Source: DATEEW01 sp035273665 (GTDB lineage: Bacteria > Pseudomonadota > Gammaproteobacteria > Burkholderiales > SG8-39). From it: a stretch of 31,975 nucleotides of DNA. The notes below the pieces were generated by a model. That model searched no databases, was not told the DNA's origin, and saw only the letters and a list, made by a program, of their open reading frames with translations. Made by a program: the position numbers and the translations under genes. Shown here one piece after another: positions 24,298 through 31,975 of the stretch (positions are counted from its first letter, which is position 1; each line of letters opens with the position of its first letter). The stretch covers positions 1 to 31,975 of the forward strand of contig DATEOW010000210.1 in NCBI GenBank assembly GCA_035273665.1, in the 5' to 3' direction.

Positions 24298-26040
24298 TCA
24301 TTCTGGGGCGGCTTTCACATAGCGGCCAGGCGCATCTTCAAGGGGTGCGTATTCGGCATTACCGGGAAATTTTGGCGCTTCCACCATTGCACCGGTATGC
24401 GGCTCGAGCCATGTATGCCAATCCGCCCACCAGCTTCCCGATTGCTCCTTCGCGCCGGCGAACCACTCGTCCGCCGTAGGCGGAAGTTGTTCATTCGTCC
24501 AGAAACTGCGTTTGTTCGCGCTTGGCGGATTGATGATGCCGGCGATGTGTCCGCTCGCACCAAGCACGAAACGGCGAGGACTGGACAGAAACTCATTCGA
24601 ACGATAAGCCGTCGTCCAAGGCACGATGTGGTCTTCACGCGTGCCCACCATGTAGGTCGGAATGTCGATGAGCGACAAGTCGAGTGGTTCCCCGCACACA
24701 TGAACCGCGTTCGGTTCTCGCAATTTATTTTCGAGATAAGTGTTACGGAGATACCAGCAGTACCAGGGACCAGGCAGATTGGTCGCGTCACCGTTCCAAT
24801 ACAGGATATCGAATGCCGGCGGCGTTTTGCCCAGCAGATAATTATTCGTCACATAGGGCCAAATGAGGTCGTTCTCGCGCAAGGCGTAAAAGGTCGATGC
24901 CAAATCACGTCCGGAGCGAATACCGCCTTGCCCGATCGTGGTCTCGAAATGACGGACGAGATCTTCGTCGACGAAGTGGCCAAGCTCGCCGGTATCGGAG
25001 AAATCCAGCATGGTGGCGAGGAACGTCGCGGTTGCAGCGGGTGCGCGGCCTTGCTTCGCCAGCGTGGCGAGGGCCGCGGCGAGCATGGTTCCCCCCACGC
25101 AAAAACCCAAGGCGTTCACCTGATCGACTTTGCGTATCTTGCATGCGATGTCGAGGGCACGCATGACACCCTTGCCGATGTAGTCGTCCCAAGTCAGGTG
25201 TGCGGTCGCCGCGTCGATGTTGCGCCAGGAGACCAGAAAAACAGTGTTGCCCTGTTCCACCGCCCAACGCACGAACGAATTCTTGGGCGAAAGATCGAGG
25301 ATGTAAAACTTATTGATGCAAGGCGGGATGATGATCAGCGGGCGTTGGTGAACCTGCTCCGTACTCGGCGCGTATTGGATAAGCTGCATGAGCTCGTTTT
25401 CATAGATCACCGAGCCTGGCGTGACCGCAAGGTTTCGTCCGACCGCGAAAGCGGTTTCGTCATTGGTGGAAATGCGTCCGCGCTGCACATCCTGCAGCAA
25501 ATTGCTCATGCCCCGGGTGAGCGTTTCGCCGTTCGATTCAACCGCAGCCTTGATCGCAACCGGATTGGTCGCCAGAAAATTGGCCGGACTCAGTGCGTGC
25601 ACAAATTGCCTTGCATGAAAGCGCATTTTCACGCGCTCGCGCTCTTCTACGGGGAGCGTCTCGACGCTCGCCATGACGAAGCGTTCGTAGAGTAGATAGT
25701 TCTGCTTGATGAAGTCGTAATACGGATCATCCCAAGCAGCCGCTGAGAAGCGGCGATCGTCGGCTTCCGGCGCCACCGCGGATTCAGGCTTTTCATCACG
25801 CTGCCCTGCCCAAGCCCCCAGCCACAGCTTCGTCACGTCACGCTGATACGTGAGTTGCAGTTCCATGAGGTTCTGCCATGGGTTGGATTGCGGCTGCGGC
25901 GGGGCAACCGGCTCCACTAGGCGACTCGAAGGTGTCGCGGGGACGGTTTTAAGCTTTGCTTTTCGGCGGGGAGGACGTGTCGAATCGGTCTTCAAAGATA
26001 ATTCGCTTAGCGGTATGAGACCTATACTGCGCTGCAACAT
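24298..26040 (-). CDS. phaC: Class I poly(3-hydroxyalkanoate) synthase
   Basis: The 580-residue synthase polymerises (R)-3-hydroxybutyryl-CoA on the granule surface. The lipase-like box GFCVGG puts the catalytic Cys at 314; Asp470 (GTREDHIVPW) and His498 (GASGHIAGI) complete the triad. The N-terminal PhaC_N region starts near WQNLMELQLTYQRDV (55-69), and the hallmark LATMLDFSDTGELG is present. Length fits class I, which needs no PhaE or PhaR subunit. Residues 1-50 are basic and Pro-rich and look less conserved; the start ATG 26040 has no clear ribosome binding site, so the true start may be downstream. It lies 22 bases after the epimerase gene and 13 bases before phaB copy 2. Confidence 0.96.
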   Translation of the reverse strand: MLQRSIGLIPLSELSLKTDSTRPPRRKAKLKTVPATPSSRLVEPVAPPQPQSNPWQNLMELQLTYQRDVTKLWLGAWAGQRDEKPESAVAPEADDRRFSAAAWDDPYYDFIKQNYLLYERFVMASVETLPVEERERVKMRFHARQFVHALSPANFLATNPVAIKAAVESNGETLTRGMSNLLQDVQRGRISTNDETAFAVGRNLAVTPGSVIYENELMQLIQYAPSTEQVHQRPLIIIPPCINKFYILDLSPKNSFVRWAVEQGNTVFLVSWRNIDAATAHLTWDDYIGKGVMRALDIACKIRKVDQVNALGFCVGGTMLAAALATLAKQGRAPAATATFLATMLDFSDTGELGHFVDEDLVRHFETTIGQGGIRSGRDLASTFYALRENDLIWPYVTNNYLLGKTPPAFDILYWNGDATNLPGPWYCWYLRNTYLENKLREPNAVHVCGEPLDLSLIDIPTYMVGTREDHIVPWTTAYRSNEFLSSPRRFVLGASGHIAGIINPPSANKRSFWTNEQLPPTADEWFAGAKEQSGSWWADWHTWLEPHTGAMVEAPKFPGNAEYAPLEDAPGRYVKAAPE

Positions 26041-26062
26041 ACGTGCGCGTCAAGCCAACCCC

Positions 26063-27058
26063 TCACGCCTTGTAAAAGCCTTTGTACCAACTCAGAAACC
26101 GGCGGACACCCTCTTCCACCGTCGTTTTCGGTTTGAAGCCAACCGCTTGATCAAGCAAGCGAATATCTGCCGCGGTTGCAACCACGTCCCCCGGCTGGAG
26201 GGGTAGAAATTCGAGCCGTGCTTTCAGGCCAAGGCACTGTTCGAACACTTCGATATAACGCATCAGCGCGACAGGCTCGTTATTACCGATATTGAAAATG
26301 CGCCATGGCGCGGAACTCTGGGCGGGGTCATGTGGTTGCCCGCCCCGCGCCGGCGGCGCATCTAAGCACCGCACTACGCCTTCGACGATATCGTCGATGT
26401 ACGTAAAGTCGCGCTGCATGTCGCCGTGATTGAACACCTTGATCGGCTCGCCCGCGAGCATGGCTTTGGCAAAAAGGAAGGGCGACATATCCGGCCGGCC
26501 CCAAGGGCCATATACGGTAAAAAATCGCAGGCCTGTGCAAGGCAAGTCGAACAAATGCGCATAGGTATGCGCCATTAATTCGTTCGCCTTCTTCGTTGCC
26601 GCGTAAAGCGAAACAGGATGATCAACGTTATCGTGTTCCGAAAAAGGCATTTTTGCGTTCAGTCCGTACACCGAACTCGATGATGCATAGACGAGATGCT
26701 TCACGCCGCCTTGGCGGCATCCCTCCAGCACATTGCCGAAGCCGACAAGATTCGAATCGACGTATTTGTGCGGATGCGTGACTGAATAACGTACCCCGGC
26801 CTGTGCCGCTAAGTGCGCGACGCGTTCGAAGCGACCCTTTTGAAATAGCTGCTCCATCGCGGAGCGGTCGGCGATATCCAGACGCTCCATGCGAAACGCG
26901 GCATGCGATGTCAGTGTGGCCGCACGTGCTTCCTTGAGGGCGGGATCATAATAGTCGTTGAAATTATCGACGCCTACGACTTCGTCTCCACGGGCGAGAA
27001 GGCGTTGCGATAGTGCTGCACCGATAAAGCCGGCGGCCCCAGTAACCAAAATCCGCAT
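26063..27058 (-). CDS. UDP-glucuronate 4-epimerase-like NAD-dependent epimerase
   Basis: The 331-residue extended short-chain dehydrogenase has GAAGFIG (7-13) for NAD binding, HLAAQAGVRYS (82-92), SSSSVYG (126-132) and the catalytic Tyr152/Lys156 in LYAATKKANE. The opening MRILVTGAAGFIG with VDNFNDYYDPALKEAR (30-45) and the TVYGPWGRPDMSPFLF block are typical of UDP-glucuronate 4-epimerases (CapI/LpsL). It likely converts UDP-glucuronate to UDP-galacturonate for lipopolysaccharide or capsule. Its gene is only 22 bases upstream of phaC on the same strand, and the function has no evident link to PHB, so the grouping may be coincidental transcription. WbpP-type epimerisation of other UDP-sugars is an alternative. 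Confidence 0.88.
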   Translation of the reverse strand: MRILVTGAAGFIGAALSQRLLARGDEVVGVDNFNDYYDPALKEARAATLTSHAAFRMERLDIADRSAMEQLFQKGRFERVAHLAAQAGVRYSVTHPHKYVDSNLVGFGNVLEGCRQGGVKHLVYASSSSVYGLNAKMPFSEHDNVDHPVSLYAATKKANELMAHTYAHLFDLPCTGLRFFTVYGPWGRPDMSPFLFAKAMLAGEPIKVFNHGDMQRDFTYIDDIVEGVVRCLDAPPARGGQPHDPAQSSAPWRIFNIGNNEPVALMRYIEVFEQCLGLKARLEFLPLQPGDVVATAADIRLLDQAVGFKPKTTVEEGVRRFLSWYKGFYKA

Positions 27059-27125
27059 TTCTTTTCCTATACGGCAAGGCGCGTTCTCGTAATATCAACG
27101 CTCCTCAGGTTGATGACTGATTAAA

Positions 27126-27353
27126 GTGTACATCGTCGCCATCGCGTGGCTGTATATCGCAACCCTTATGGCGCTCACGGCGCCCAGCATTGTCTCAGGC
27201 ATCGCGACTTTTTTCTTTTACGGTCTGGCACCGCTCACGCTGTTCTGGTGGATCGTGGGCGGGCCGGCGCGAAAACGCCGCCGCTTAATGCGCATGCGAA
27301 TGAGCGAGGTTGCCCACCAACCAGACGACGAAAATCCCGGCACCGATAAGTAG
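27126..27353 (+). CDS. Small hypothetical membrane protein
   Basis: The 75-residue protein has two membrane segments (about 3-22 and 24-46), then a basic stretch ARKRRRLMRMR and a hydrophilic tail. I recall similar short proteins opening with MYIVAIAWLY among betaproteobacteria, of no known function. The likely start is the GTG at 27126. Its last 23 codons lie antisense to the end of the ZIP transporter gene, a 69-base convergent overlap. The hydrophobic part and the start lie in otherwise free space, which supports it being real; the tail may be constrained by the opposite strand. Confidence 0.6.
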   Translation: MYIVAIAWLYIATLMALTAPSIVSGIATFFFYGLAPLTLFWWIVGGPARKRRRLMRMRMSEVAHQPDDENPGTDK

Positions 27354-28097
27354 TACTTGCTGCAAGGTCGCGCTTAATTCCGGACGCTTATGCAAACCGG
27401 GAATTAAATCGGCGACAGCGACATAAATCATGCTCGCGGCAGCCAGCGCGAGCAACGTATCAACGGCGCCTTGCATCGCCTGTAAGCCGGCATAAGCAAG
27501 CAGTGCTCCGACAACCATTGCGAGGCTCGATAGCAAGTTCAATGCAAAGGCTTTCGCTTTGCTGTATCCGGAATGCAACAGAATGAGGAAGTCGCCGACC
27601 TCTTGCGGGATTTCGTGTGCGATCACTGCTGTCGCGGTGACGATACCGAGGGCGGGGCTTTCCATGAATGCAGCAGCGATGAGAACACCATCGACAAAAT
27701 TGTGGAAACTATCGCCGATCAGGATCAACAAGCCACTTCGGCCGTGATCATGAAGCGGTGGATGCGGATGGGCATGTTGGTGTTCGTTCACGAGCGCCGG
27801 TGGATCATGCGCCTCGCATTCATCCAAGTGGCAATGGCGCCACAGGACCAGTTTTTCCAATATGAAAAAGAGCAAAATGCCGGCCAGTACCGTCCCCGTG
27901 ACGCTATGAAAATCGCCCCCTTCCATCGCATGCGGCAGGACTTCAAGAAAGGCGGCTCCGAGCAAAGCGCCAATAGCGAGACTGATCAACGGGCTCACCC
28001 ATTGAGGCTTGGCGGTAAAGGACATCAACGCCGCGAACGCGATAGATAAAAGTCCGCCGGCTATCGTCGCGATAAGTATGTAGGTGAGTGTGCTCAT
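27285..28097 (-). CDS. ZIP-family divalent metal transporter
   Basis: The 270-residue protein has eight predicted membrane helices and a His-rich cytoplasmic loop (NEHQHAHPHPPLHDHG, about 104-119) between helices III and IV. The metal-binding helices show the ZIP motif HNFVDG with His132, Asn133 and Asp136, and HEIPQE with His161 and Glu162. It most likely imports zinc, with iron or manganese possible. The C-terminus is AHSHAH. Its ribosome binding site is weak (AAGAAG). The nearest upstream minus-strand gene is pgeF, 51 bases before it, and both may be read together. It overlaps the small + strand membrane-protein gene at its 3' end. Confidence 0.93.
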   Translation of the reverse strand: MSTLTYILIATIAGGLLSIAFAALMSFTAKPQWVSPLISLAIGALLGAAFLEVLPHAMEGGDFHSVTGTVLAGILLFFILEKLVLWRHCHLDECEAHDPPALVNEHQHAHPHPPLHDHGRSGLLILIGDSFHNFVDGVLIAAAFMESPALGIVTATAVIAHEIPQEVGDFLILLHSGYSKAKAFALNLLSSLAMVVGALLAYAGLQAMQGAVDTLLALAAASMIYVAVADLIPGLHKRPELSATLQQVLLIGAGIFVVWLVGNLAHSHAH

Positions 28098-28103
28098 TTT
28101 CTT

Positions 28104-28154
28104 CTTATGTGCTTATGTGACGCCCGAAAACGCGTCAATCAAGACGCGTCAATC
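28104..28154. repeat. Short direct repeats between the ZIP gene and pgeF
   Basis: The gap holds a tandem CTTATGTG (28104-28111, 28112-28119) and a direct repeat ACGCGTCAATC (28130-28140, 28144-28154) that runs into the end of pgeF. Possible operator half-sites, but no match to a known consensus. Confidence 0.45.
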
Positions 28155-28883
28155 GATCCAGATCAGAGAGGCCATTCGACCGGTCGTTTTCTCACGGCGA
28201 TAGGAATAAAAGCGATCGCTTTGCTCATAGGTACAAAAACTACCGCCGTGAATTTCCCTTAATCCCGCGCGCATCAAACGCCGTCGCGCGAGCGCATACA
28301 GATCCGCATGATACTTCCCTTCGCCTTTAGGTTCGAAGGCGACCCTCGATTCGGAATCCGTTTCGGCAAAAGCGGTTAAGACATCCGGCCCAACTTCGAA
28401 AGCAGCGGGACCAATGGCCGGGCCAAGATAGGCCAGCGTGTCTTCGGCCGCGATTTTCATCTGCGAGAGCGTTGCCTCGATAACCCCTGCCGCCATGCCA
28501 CGCCACCCTGCATGGGCGACGGCAACAACGCTTCCATCGCGGGCGGCCAACAATACCGGCATGCAGTCGGCCGTAAGCACGCCGCATACAACATGGCGCA
28601 CTCGGCAGTAGGCCGCATCGGCTGTGGGGATGCCCGATGCCGTGGCCGCGTCGATTACCTGAGTTCCGTGCACCTGGTGCAACCATACCGGGTCGCCAGG
28701 CAGCACCGCCCGGAGGCGCTCCCGATTATGTGAGACGGCGTCGGGGTCGTCGCCTACATGCGTGCCCAAGTTGAAAGAGGTATAGGGTCCATGGCTCAAC
28801 CCGCCTGCGCGCGTGGTAATCAAGGCCTTGACGCGTGTCGCGACCGGCCAGTCCGGAATGATCCAATCCGCGTGAGGTTTCAA
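28149..28883 (-). CDS. pgeF: Peptidoglycan editing factor PgeF (YfiH family)
   Basis: The 244-residue protein starts at a TTG that overlaps the rluD stop as TTGA; the frame continues upstream only inside rluD. The metal ligands of the YfiH/multicopper polyphenol oxidase fold are present: His72 in HQVHG, Cys107 in TADCMPVLL and His124 in HAGWRG. The C-terminus has the usual SFCTYEQSDRFYSYRRE. PgeF removes L-Ser-containing peptides from UDP-MurNAc precursors in E. coli, keeping peptidoglycan composition correct. The rluD-pgeF coupling is common, and bamD lies divergently next to them. A longer N-terminus is possible but unlikely. Confidence 0.93.
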   Translation of the reverse strand: MKPHADWIIPDWPVATRVKALITTRAGGLSHGPYTSFNLGTHVGDDPDAVSHNRERLRAVLPGDPVWLHQVHGTQVIDAATASGIPTADAAYCRVRHVVCGVLTADCMPVLLAARDGSVVAVAHAGWRGMAAGVIEATLSQMKIAAEDTLAYLGPAIGPAAFEVGPDVLTAFAETDSESRVAFEPKGEGKYHADLYALARRRLMRAGLREIHGGSFCTYEQSDRFYSYRREKTTGRMASLIWID

Positions 28884-29869
28884 TGCAGCGCCTCCAGCAA
28901 GCGTTGAAAGTCGGGCGGCAAGGGCGATTCCCACTGCATGGCTAATCCGGATGCGGGATGCACTAATCCGAGGCGGGCGGCATGCAACGCTTGGCGCGGA
29001 AGGCTCGTAAGTACGCCTGGCCGTATGCTCCGTTGGCCATAAACCGGATCGCCCAATAGCGGGTGCCCAATGGATTGCATGTGCACACGGATCTGATGCG
29101 TCCGGCCTGTTTCCAATCTGCATTCAATGAGGCTGGCGTCCTCGAACTTATTCAGCACACGGTAATGTGTACGCGCCGGCTTACCCTGGGTGTTGATTGC
29201 CATACGCGTGCGATCGACCGGGTGTCGGCCTATTGCGGCATCCACGCTCCCCTCCTCGGGGCGGGGCCTGCCGTGTACCAGAGCAAGGTATTCGCGCTTG
29301 ACGCGGCGGTCCTGGAGCTGGCGGACTAAATTGGTTTGCGCCTCGATCGTCTTGGCGACAACCAGCAAACCGGTCGTCTCTTTATCGAGGCGATGGACGA
29401 TGCCGGCGCGAGGCACATCGCGCGTCTGCGGCGCGTGATAAAGCAATGCGTTCAGTAACGTGCCTTCCCAATTACCGCTGCCGGGGTGAACGACCAGGCC
29501 GGCAGGCTTGTCGACGACAATAATGGTGTCATCTTCGTGGACGATTTTTAGCGGAATGTCCTCGGCTTTGAAGGCGGTCTGCGCAGGGTCGGCTGCCGGA
29601 TGAACCTCAACCCGCTCGCCGCCCCAGACTTTCCGCTTGGCATCGCCGGCGGACACGCCGTCAATCAGAACGCGCGTCTCCCGCATCCAGTTCTGCATAC
29701 GACTGCGCGAATGTTGAGGAAAAATTCGCGCGAGCGCTTGATCGAGCCGTAGCCCGGCGAGGTCGGGGGGTATTTCCGCTGTTAAGGAAGCGGCGGCCGG
29801 CGCGCTATAATCCTCGTCCTCGGGCGGTTCCTCGCCGCCCTCCTGTTCAGCTATGGGAATCAATTGCAT
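28880..29869 (-). CDS. rluD: 23S rRNA pseudouridine synthase RluD
   Basis: The 329-residue enzyme has an acidic N-terminal extension (about 1-30), an S4 RNA-binding domain (about 37-90, LDQALARIFPQHSRSRMQNW) and the RluA-type catalytic domain with Asp162 in HRLDKETTGLL. It makes pseudouridines at helix 69 of 23S rRNA. Other family blocks are VVDKPAGLVVHPG and TGRTHQIRVHM. The ATG start shares the bases CATG with the bamD start on the other strand; a later start is possible but no good codon sits before the S4 domain. The stop overlaps the pgeF start. Confidence 0.94.
   Translation of the reverse strand: MQLIPIAEQEGGEEPPEDEDYSAPAAASLTAEIPPDLAGLRLDQALARIFPQHSRSRMQNWMRETRVLIDGVSAGDAKRKVWGGERVEVHPAADPAQTAFKAEDIPLKIVHEDDTIIVVDKPAGLVVHPGSGNWEGTLLNALLYHAPQTRDVPRAGIVHRLDKETTGLLVVAKTIEAQTNLVRQLQDRRVKREYLALVHGRPRPEEGSVDAAIGRHPVDRTRMAINTQGKPARTHYRVLNKFEDASLIECRLETGRTHQIRVHMQSIGHPLLGDPVYGQRSIRPGVLTSLPRQALHAARLGLVHPASGLAMQWESPLPPDFQRLLEALH
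29806..29811 (+). promoter_or_regulatory. Putative -10 element of the bamD promoter
   Basis: A perfect TATAAT in the context GCGCTATAATCC lies 56 bases before the bamD ATG, inside the rluD 5' coding region. A weak -35 TTAAGG lies at 29782-29787, with an 18-base spacer. Confidence 0.55.
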
Positions 29870-30674
29870 GAAGCGTAGTTTAGCCTTATTGCTCGTTACT
29901 CTGACCCTTGCCGGTTGCGCTTTTTTCAGCGATCGCAGCGTTCCTGATGAAACGGTCGGCTGGTCTGCACAACGGCTTTATTCGGAAGCGAAAACCGCTC
30001 TGGATGGCGGCAACTACGATACGGCGATCAAGCACTTCGAAAGACTCGAAGCTCGTTATCCGTTCGGGCGCTATGCTCAGCAAGCGCAACTCGAAGTTGC
30101 TTACGCCTATTTCAAAGACGGCGAGGCCGAGCAAGCAATTGCAGCATGTGACCGTTTCATTAAATTGCACCCCAACCATCCGAACATCGACTACGCCTAT
30201 TATCTAAAGGGCATTGTCAACTTCAACGAGGATCAAGGCCTATTGGGCAGCCTCGCCGATCAGGATCCGTCGGAGCGAGACCCGCAGGCAGCCCGCGATT
30301 CGTTCGGCGCGTTCAAGGAACTGGTTAAACGTTATCCGGACAGTAAGTACGCACCGGACGCGATAGCGCGGATGAAGTGGCTGATCAATGCGCTCGCTTC
30401 GCATGAGGTTCATGTAGCGCGCTACTACATCAAGCGCGGCGCGTTTCTCGCTGCTGCAAACCGTGCGCAATATGCGGTGAAGACCTATCCGGAGGCACCC
30501 GCCACGGAAGAAGCGTTGTTCATCATGGCAGTTGCATACGACCGCATGGAAATGGCTTCGCTGCGTGACGACGCGCAGCGGGTTCTTCAAACGAATTTCC
30601 CAGCTAGCCCCTATCTAAAAGGGGATGTGGTCAAGAAAGACCCTTGGTGGAAGCTATGGGGCACTAAGGGCTAA
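29868..30674 (+). CDS. bamD: Outer membrane assembly lipoprotein BamD
   Basis: The 268-residue lipoprotein starts with MKRSLALLLVTLTLAGC, a signal peptide with lipobox LAGC and acylated Cys17. An upstream in-frame ATG at 29853 would add MGINC and make a poorer signal peptide. The rest is TPR repeats: LYSEAKTALDGGNYDTAIKH, FERLEARYPFGRYAQQAQLE, YAYYLKGIVNFNEDQG, and FGAFKELVKRYPDSKYAPDA. BamD is an essential periplasmic-face partner of BamA. The gene is divergent from rluD, and its stop overlaps the helicase stop by 4 bases. Confidence 0.95.
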   Translation: MKRSLALLLVTLTLAGCAFFSDRSVPDETVGWSAQRLYSEAKTALDGGNYDTAIKHFERLEARYPFGRYAQQAQLEVAYAYFKDGEAEQAIAACDRFIKLHPNHPNIDYAYYLKGIVNFNEDQGLLGSLADQDPSERDPQAARDSFGAFKELVKRYPDSKYAPDAIARMKWLINALASHEVHVARYYIKRGAFLAAANRAQYAVKTYPEAPATEEALFIMAVAYDRMEMASLRDDAQRVLQTNFPASPYLKGDVVKKDPWWKLWGTKG

Positions 30675-31975
30675 ACCACTGCTTCTTGCGCGAAGAAAGC
30701 TTCAACCGCGCTCAGGTCGCGCGTTCTTCGCATCGGCGGCAGACTGGCGACCAAAGACTTGCCGTAACCCTTGGTGACCAGGCGCGGGTCGCAAATCATC
30801 AGCACGCCGCGATCCCGTTCATCCCGGATCAAGCGCCCGGCACCCTGCTTTAAAGCAATGGCGGCTTGTGGAAGCTGATATTCCATGAACGGATTACCGC
30901 CTTGTTTGCGCAGGCTATCGAGCCGTGCTTGCATGACGGGATCATCCGGAGGCGCAAACGGTAATTTATCGATTACGACCAGCGAAAGCGCTTCGCCGCG
31001 TACATCAACGCCCTCCCAAAAACTGGCACTCGCAAGCAGTACGGCGTTCCCTAATGCGCGAAAACGTTCGAGCAATTCGCTACGAGTGCCTTCGCCTTGC
31101 ATCAGCAAAGGAAAATCGAATCCTTGCGATTTGAAACTCTCGCTGAGCAGTGCTTGTGCCTGCCGCATGGCGCGTAGAGTTGTGAAAAGAAGGAATGCAC
31201 GACCGCCGCTCGCGCGTAATACAGGCAACGCTTGTTCAATGACAGCACGGGTATGCTCCGGGCTATTCGGCTCCGGCAGAACACGGGGCAAGTAGAACAA
31301 CCCGTTGCTCGCGTAGTCGAAGGGGCTGTCCCACGCCACACATTGCGATTCTTCCAGCCCCATTTGTCCTTGGTAATGCGCGAAATCTTTATTCACTGCA
31401 AGCGTAGCGGACGTGAATATCCATGCGCGCGGTCTGCCCTCCAACTCGCGTCGAAACGGGTCAGCAACGGATAGCGGCGTTGCGTGTAAGGCCAGGGCAT
31501 GCGTAAAGGTTTCGACCCACCGGACTTGATCTTCATAGTCGTCATCGACCCAGCGCGCAAGGCGGTCTTGCAATGCTTCGGCACGTTCCGCAGCTTTGGC
31601 GAGTCCTTCGCTGCGTCCTTCAGCCAGCTTAAGAATATTCAGGGCAGCAAGCAGCGCCTTATGCATGCCGGCCAGCGCCTCCGAAAACTTGTCGTCCCGT
31701 TGCAATGCTTGCGCGGGCACCCGCGCTTCTTTCCCCGGCACACTAAGACGCAAATCGCGGGCGGCGCGGTCGAGCTTCCTCGCGGCGTCCGGTAATTCAC
31801 GCATATCGGGTGCGGCTGCAACGCCTTCGGTGAGCATATCCCGTGTCAAATCGAGGACCTGCCCCGTCGAAAAACTTTGGCCGAAAAATAGCGTTGCGGT
31901 TTCCGGGAGCTGATGCGCTTCATCAAGGATCACCGTGTTGCAGGCCGGTAATAGTTCGGCCATGCCTTCATCCTT
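30671..31975 (-). CDS. DinG/YoaA-family ATP-dependent DNA helicase (5' truncated)
   Basis: The frame is open to the right edge of the window, so the N-terminal part with Walker A and the iron-sulfur cluster region is missing. Visible are motif II as ILDEAHQLPE at the start, the linker region, SATLAVNKDFAHYQGQMGL, FLLFTTLRAMRQAQALL, ASASFWEGVDVRGEALSLVV and the motif VI stretch KQGAGRLIRDERDRGVLMICD. This is the XPD-like superfamily 2 layout of DinG and YoaA, which unwind DNA 5' to 3' in replication-repair. SFWEGVDV is typical for both; DinG and YoaA cannot be separated from this part alone. It converges on bamD with a 4-base CTAA overlap of the two stop codons. Confidence 0.9.
   Translation of the reverse strand, partial: KDEGMAELLPACNTVILDEAHQLPETATLFFGQSFSTGQVLDLTRDMLTEGVAAAPDMRELPDAARKLDRAARDLRLSVPGKEARVPAQALQRDDKFSEALAGMHKALLAALNILKLAEGRSEGLAKAAERAEALQDRLARWVDDDYEDQVRWVETFTHALALHATPLSVADPFRRELEGRPRAWIFTSATLAVNKDFAHYQGQMGLEESQCVAWDSPFDYASNGLFYLPRVLPEPNSPEHTRAVIEQALPVLRASGGRAFLLFTTLRAMRQAQALLSESFKSQGFDFPLLMQGEGTRSELLERFRALGNAVLLASASFWEGVDVRGEALSLVVIDKLPFAPPDDPVMQARLDSLRKQGGNPFMEYQLPQAAIALKQGAGRLIRDERDRGVLMICDPRLVTKGYGKSLVASLPPMRRTRDLSAVEAFFAQEAVV

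Noticed and set aside
24397..25695. 432-codon plus-strand ORF inside phaC
   Set aside because: Antisense to the conserved PhaC core, Arg/His-rich composition typical of shadow frames in GC-rich DNA.

Overview
The window reads as chromosomal core DNA of a Gram-negative proteobacterium, most likely a betaproteobacterium. The grounds are the class I polyhydroxybutyrate (PHB) genes of the phaC/phaB/phaR type, BamD and BamD-adjacent rluD and pgeF, DsbB, a frameshift-regulated prfB next to lysS, and a moderately GC-rich composition with tightly packed genes. No tRNA, rRNA, CRISPR array, insertion sequence or phage gene was seen. Taxonomy is inferred from gene content only.

Bases 1-4532 (all + strand) hold a mixed accessory-looking set: a 5'-truncated sensor histidine kinase with an ABC-type substrate-binding sensor domain, a peculiar acyl-carrier-protein-like ORF whose two halves are in reversed order, an SRPBCC/AHSA1 protein, a small membrane-associated protein with an HExxH-like motif, a secreted PHB-depolymerase/feruloyl-esterase-like hydrolase, and an FlK-like hotdog thioesterase. 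Bases 4635-14013 are one long + strand operon, mostly with overlapping starts and stops, for a type II secretion/type IV pilus-like machine: GspG, GspF, GspE, then PilM-, PilN-, PilO- and PilP/GspC-like proteins, a lipoprotein secretin with N-terminal TPR-like region and C-terminal cohesin-like domain, and three more prepilin-like proteins. No GspK, prepilin peptidase or pilotin is present here.

A strong bidirectional terminator (14211-14241) separates that operon from convergent dsbB. dsbB is divergent from prfB (with a visible programmed +1 frameshift) and lysS. A repeat-bearing intergenic region follows, then a glycine-zipper membrane protein, a strong terminator, and an EamA/DMT transporter.

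From 19340 to 29869 the minus strand dominates. In transcription order this includes rluD-pgeF, a ZIP metal transporter, a nucleotide-sugar epimerase, and the PHB set phaC, phaB (copy 2), phaB (copy 1), phaR, rimO and phaA. PhaA condenses acetyl-CoA, PhaB reduces acetoacetyl-CoA, PhaC polymerises the product and PhaR is the expected regulator; rimO (ribosomal protein S12 methylthiolation) is embedded in the set. A short + strand membrane-protein gene overlaps the 3' end of the ZIP gene. bamD is divergent from rluD, with the two start codons sharing a CATG, and converges with a DinG/YoaA-type helicase gene that runs off the right edge.

The most unusual items are the half-swapped ACP ORF with both phosphopantetheine serine sites lost, the hybrid T2SS/T4P operon with a cohesin-tailed lipoprotein secretin, a prepilin without the conserved Glu+5, and the secreted esterase lying next to the secretion operon in a PHB-producing genome.
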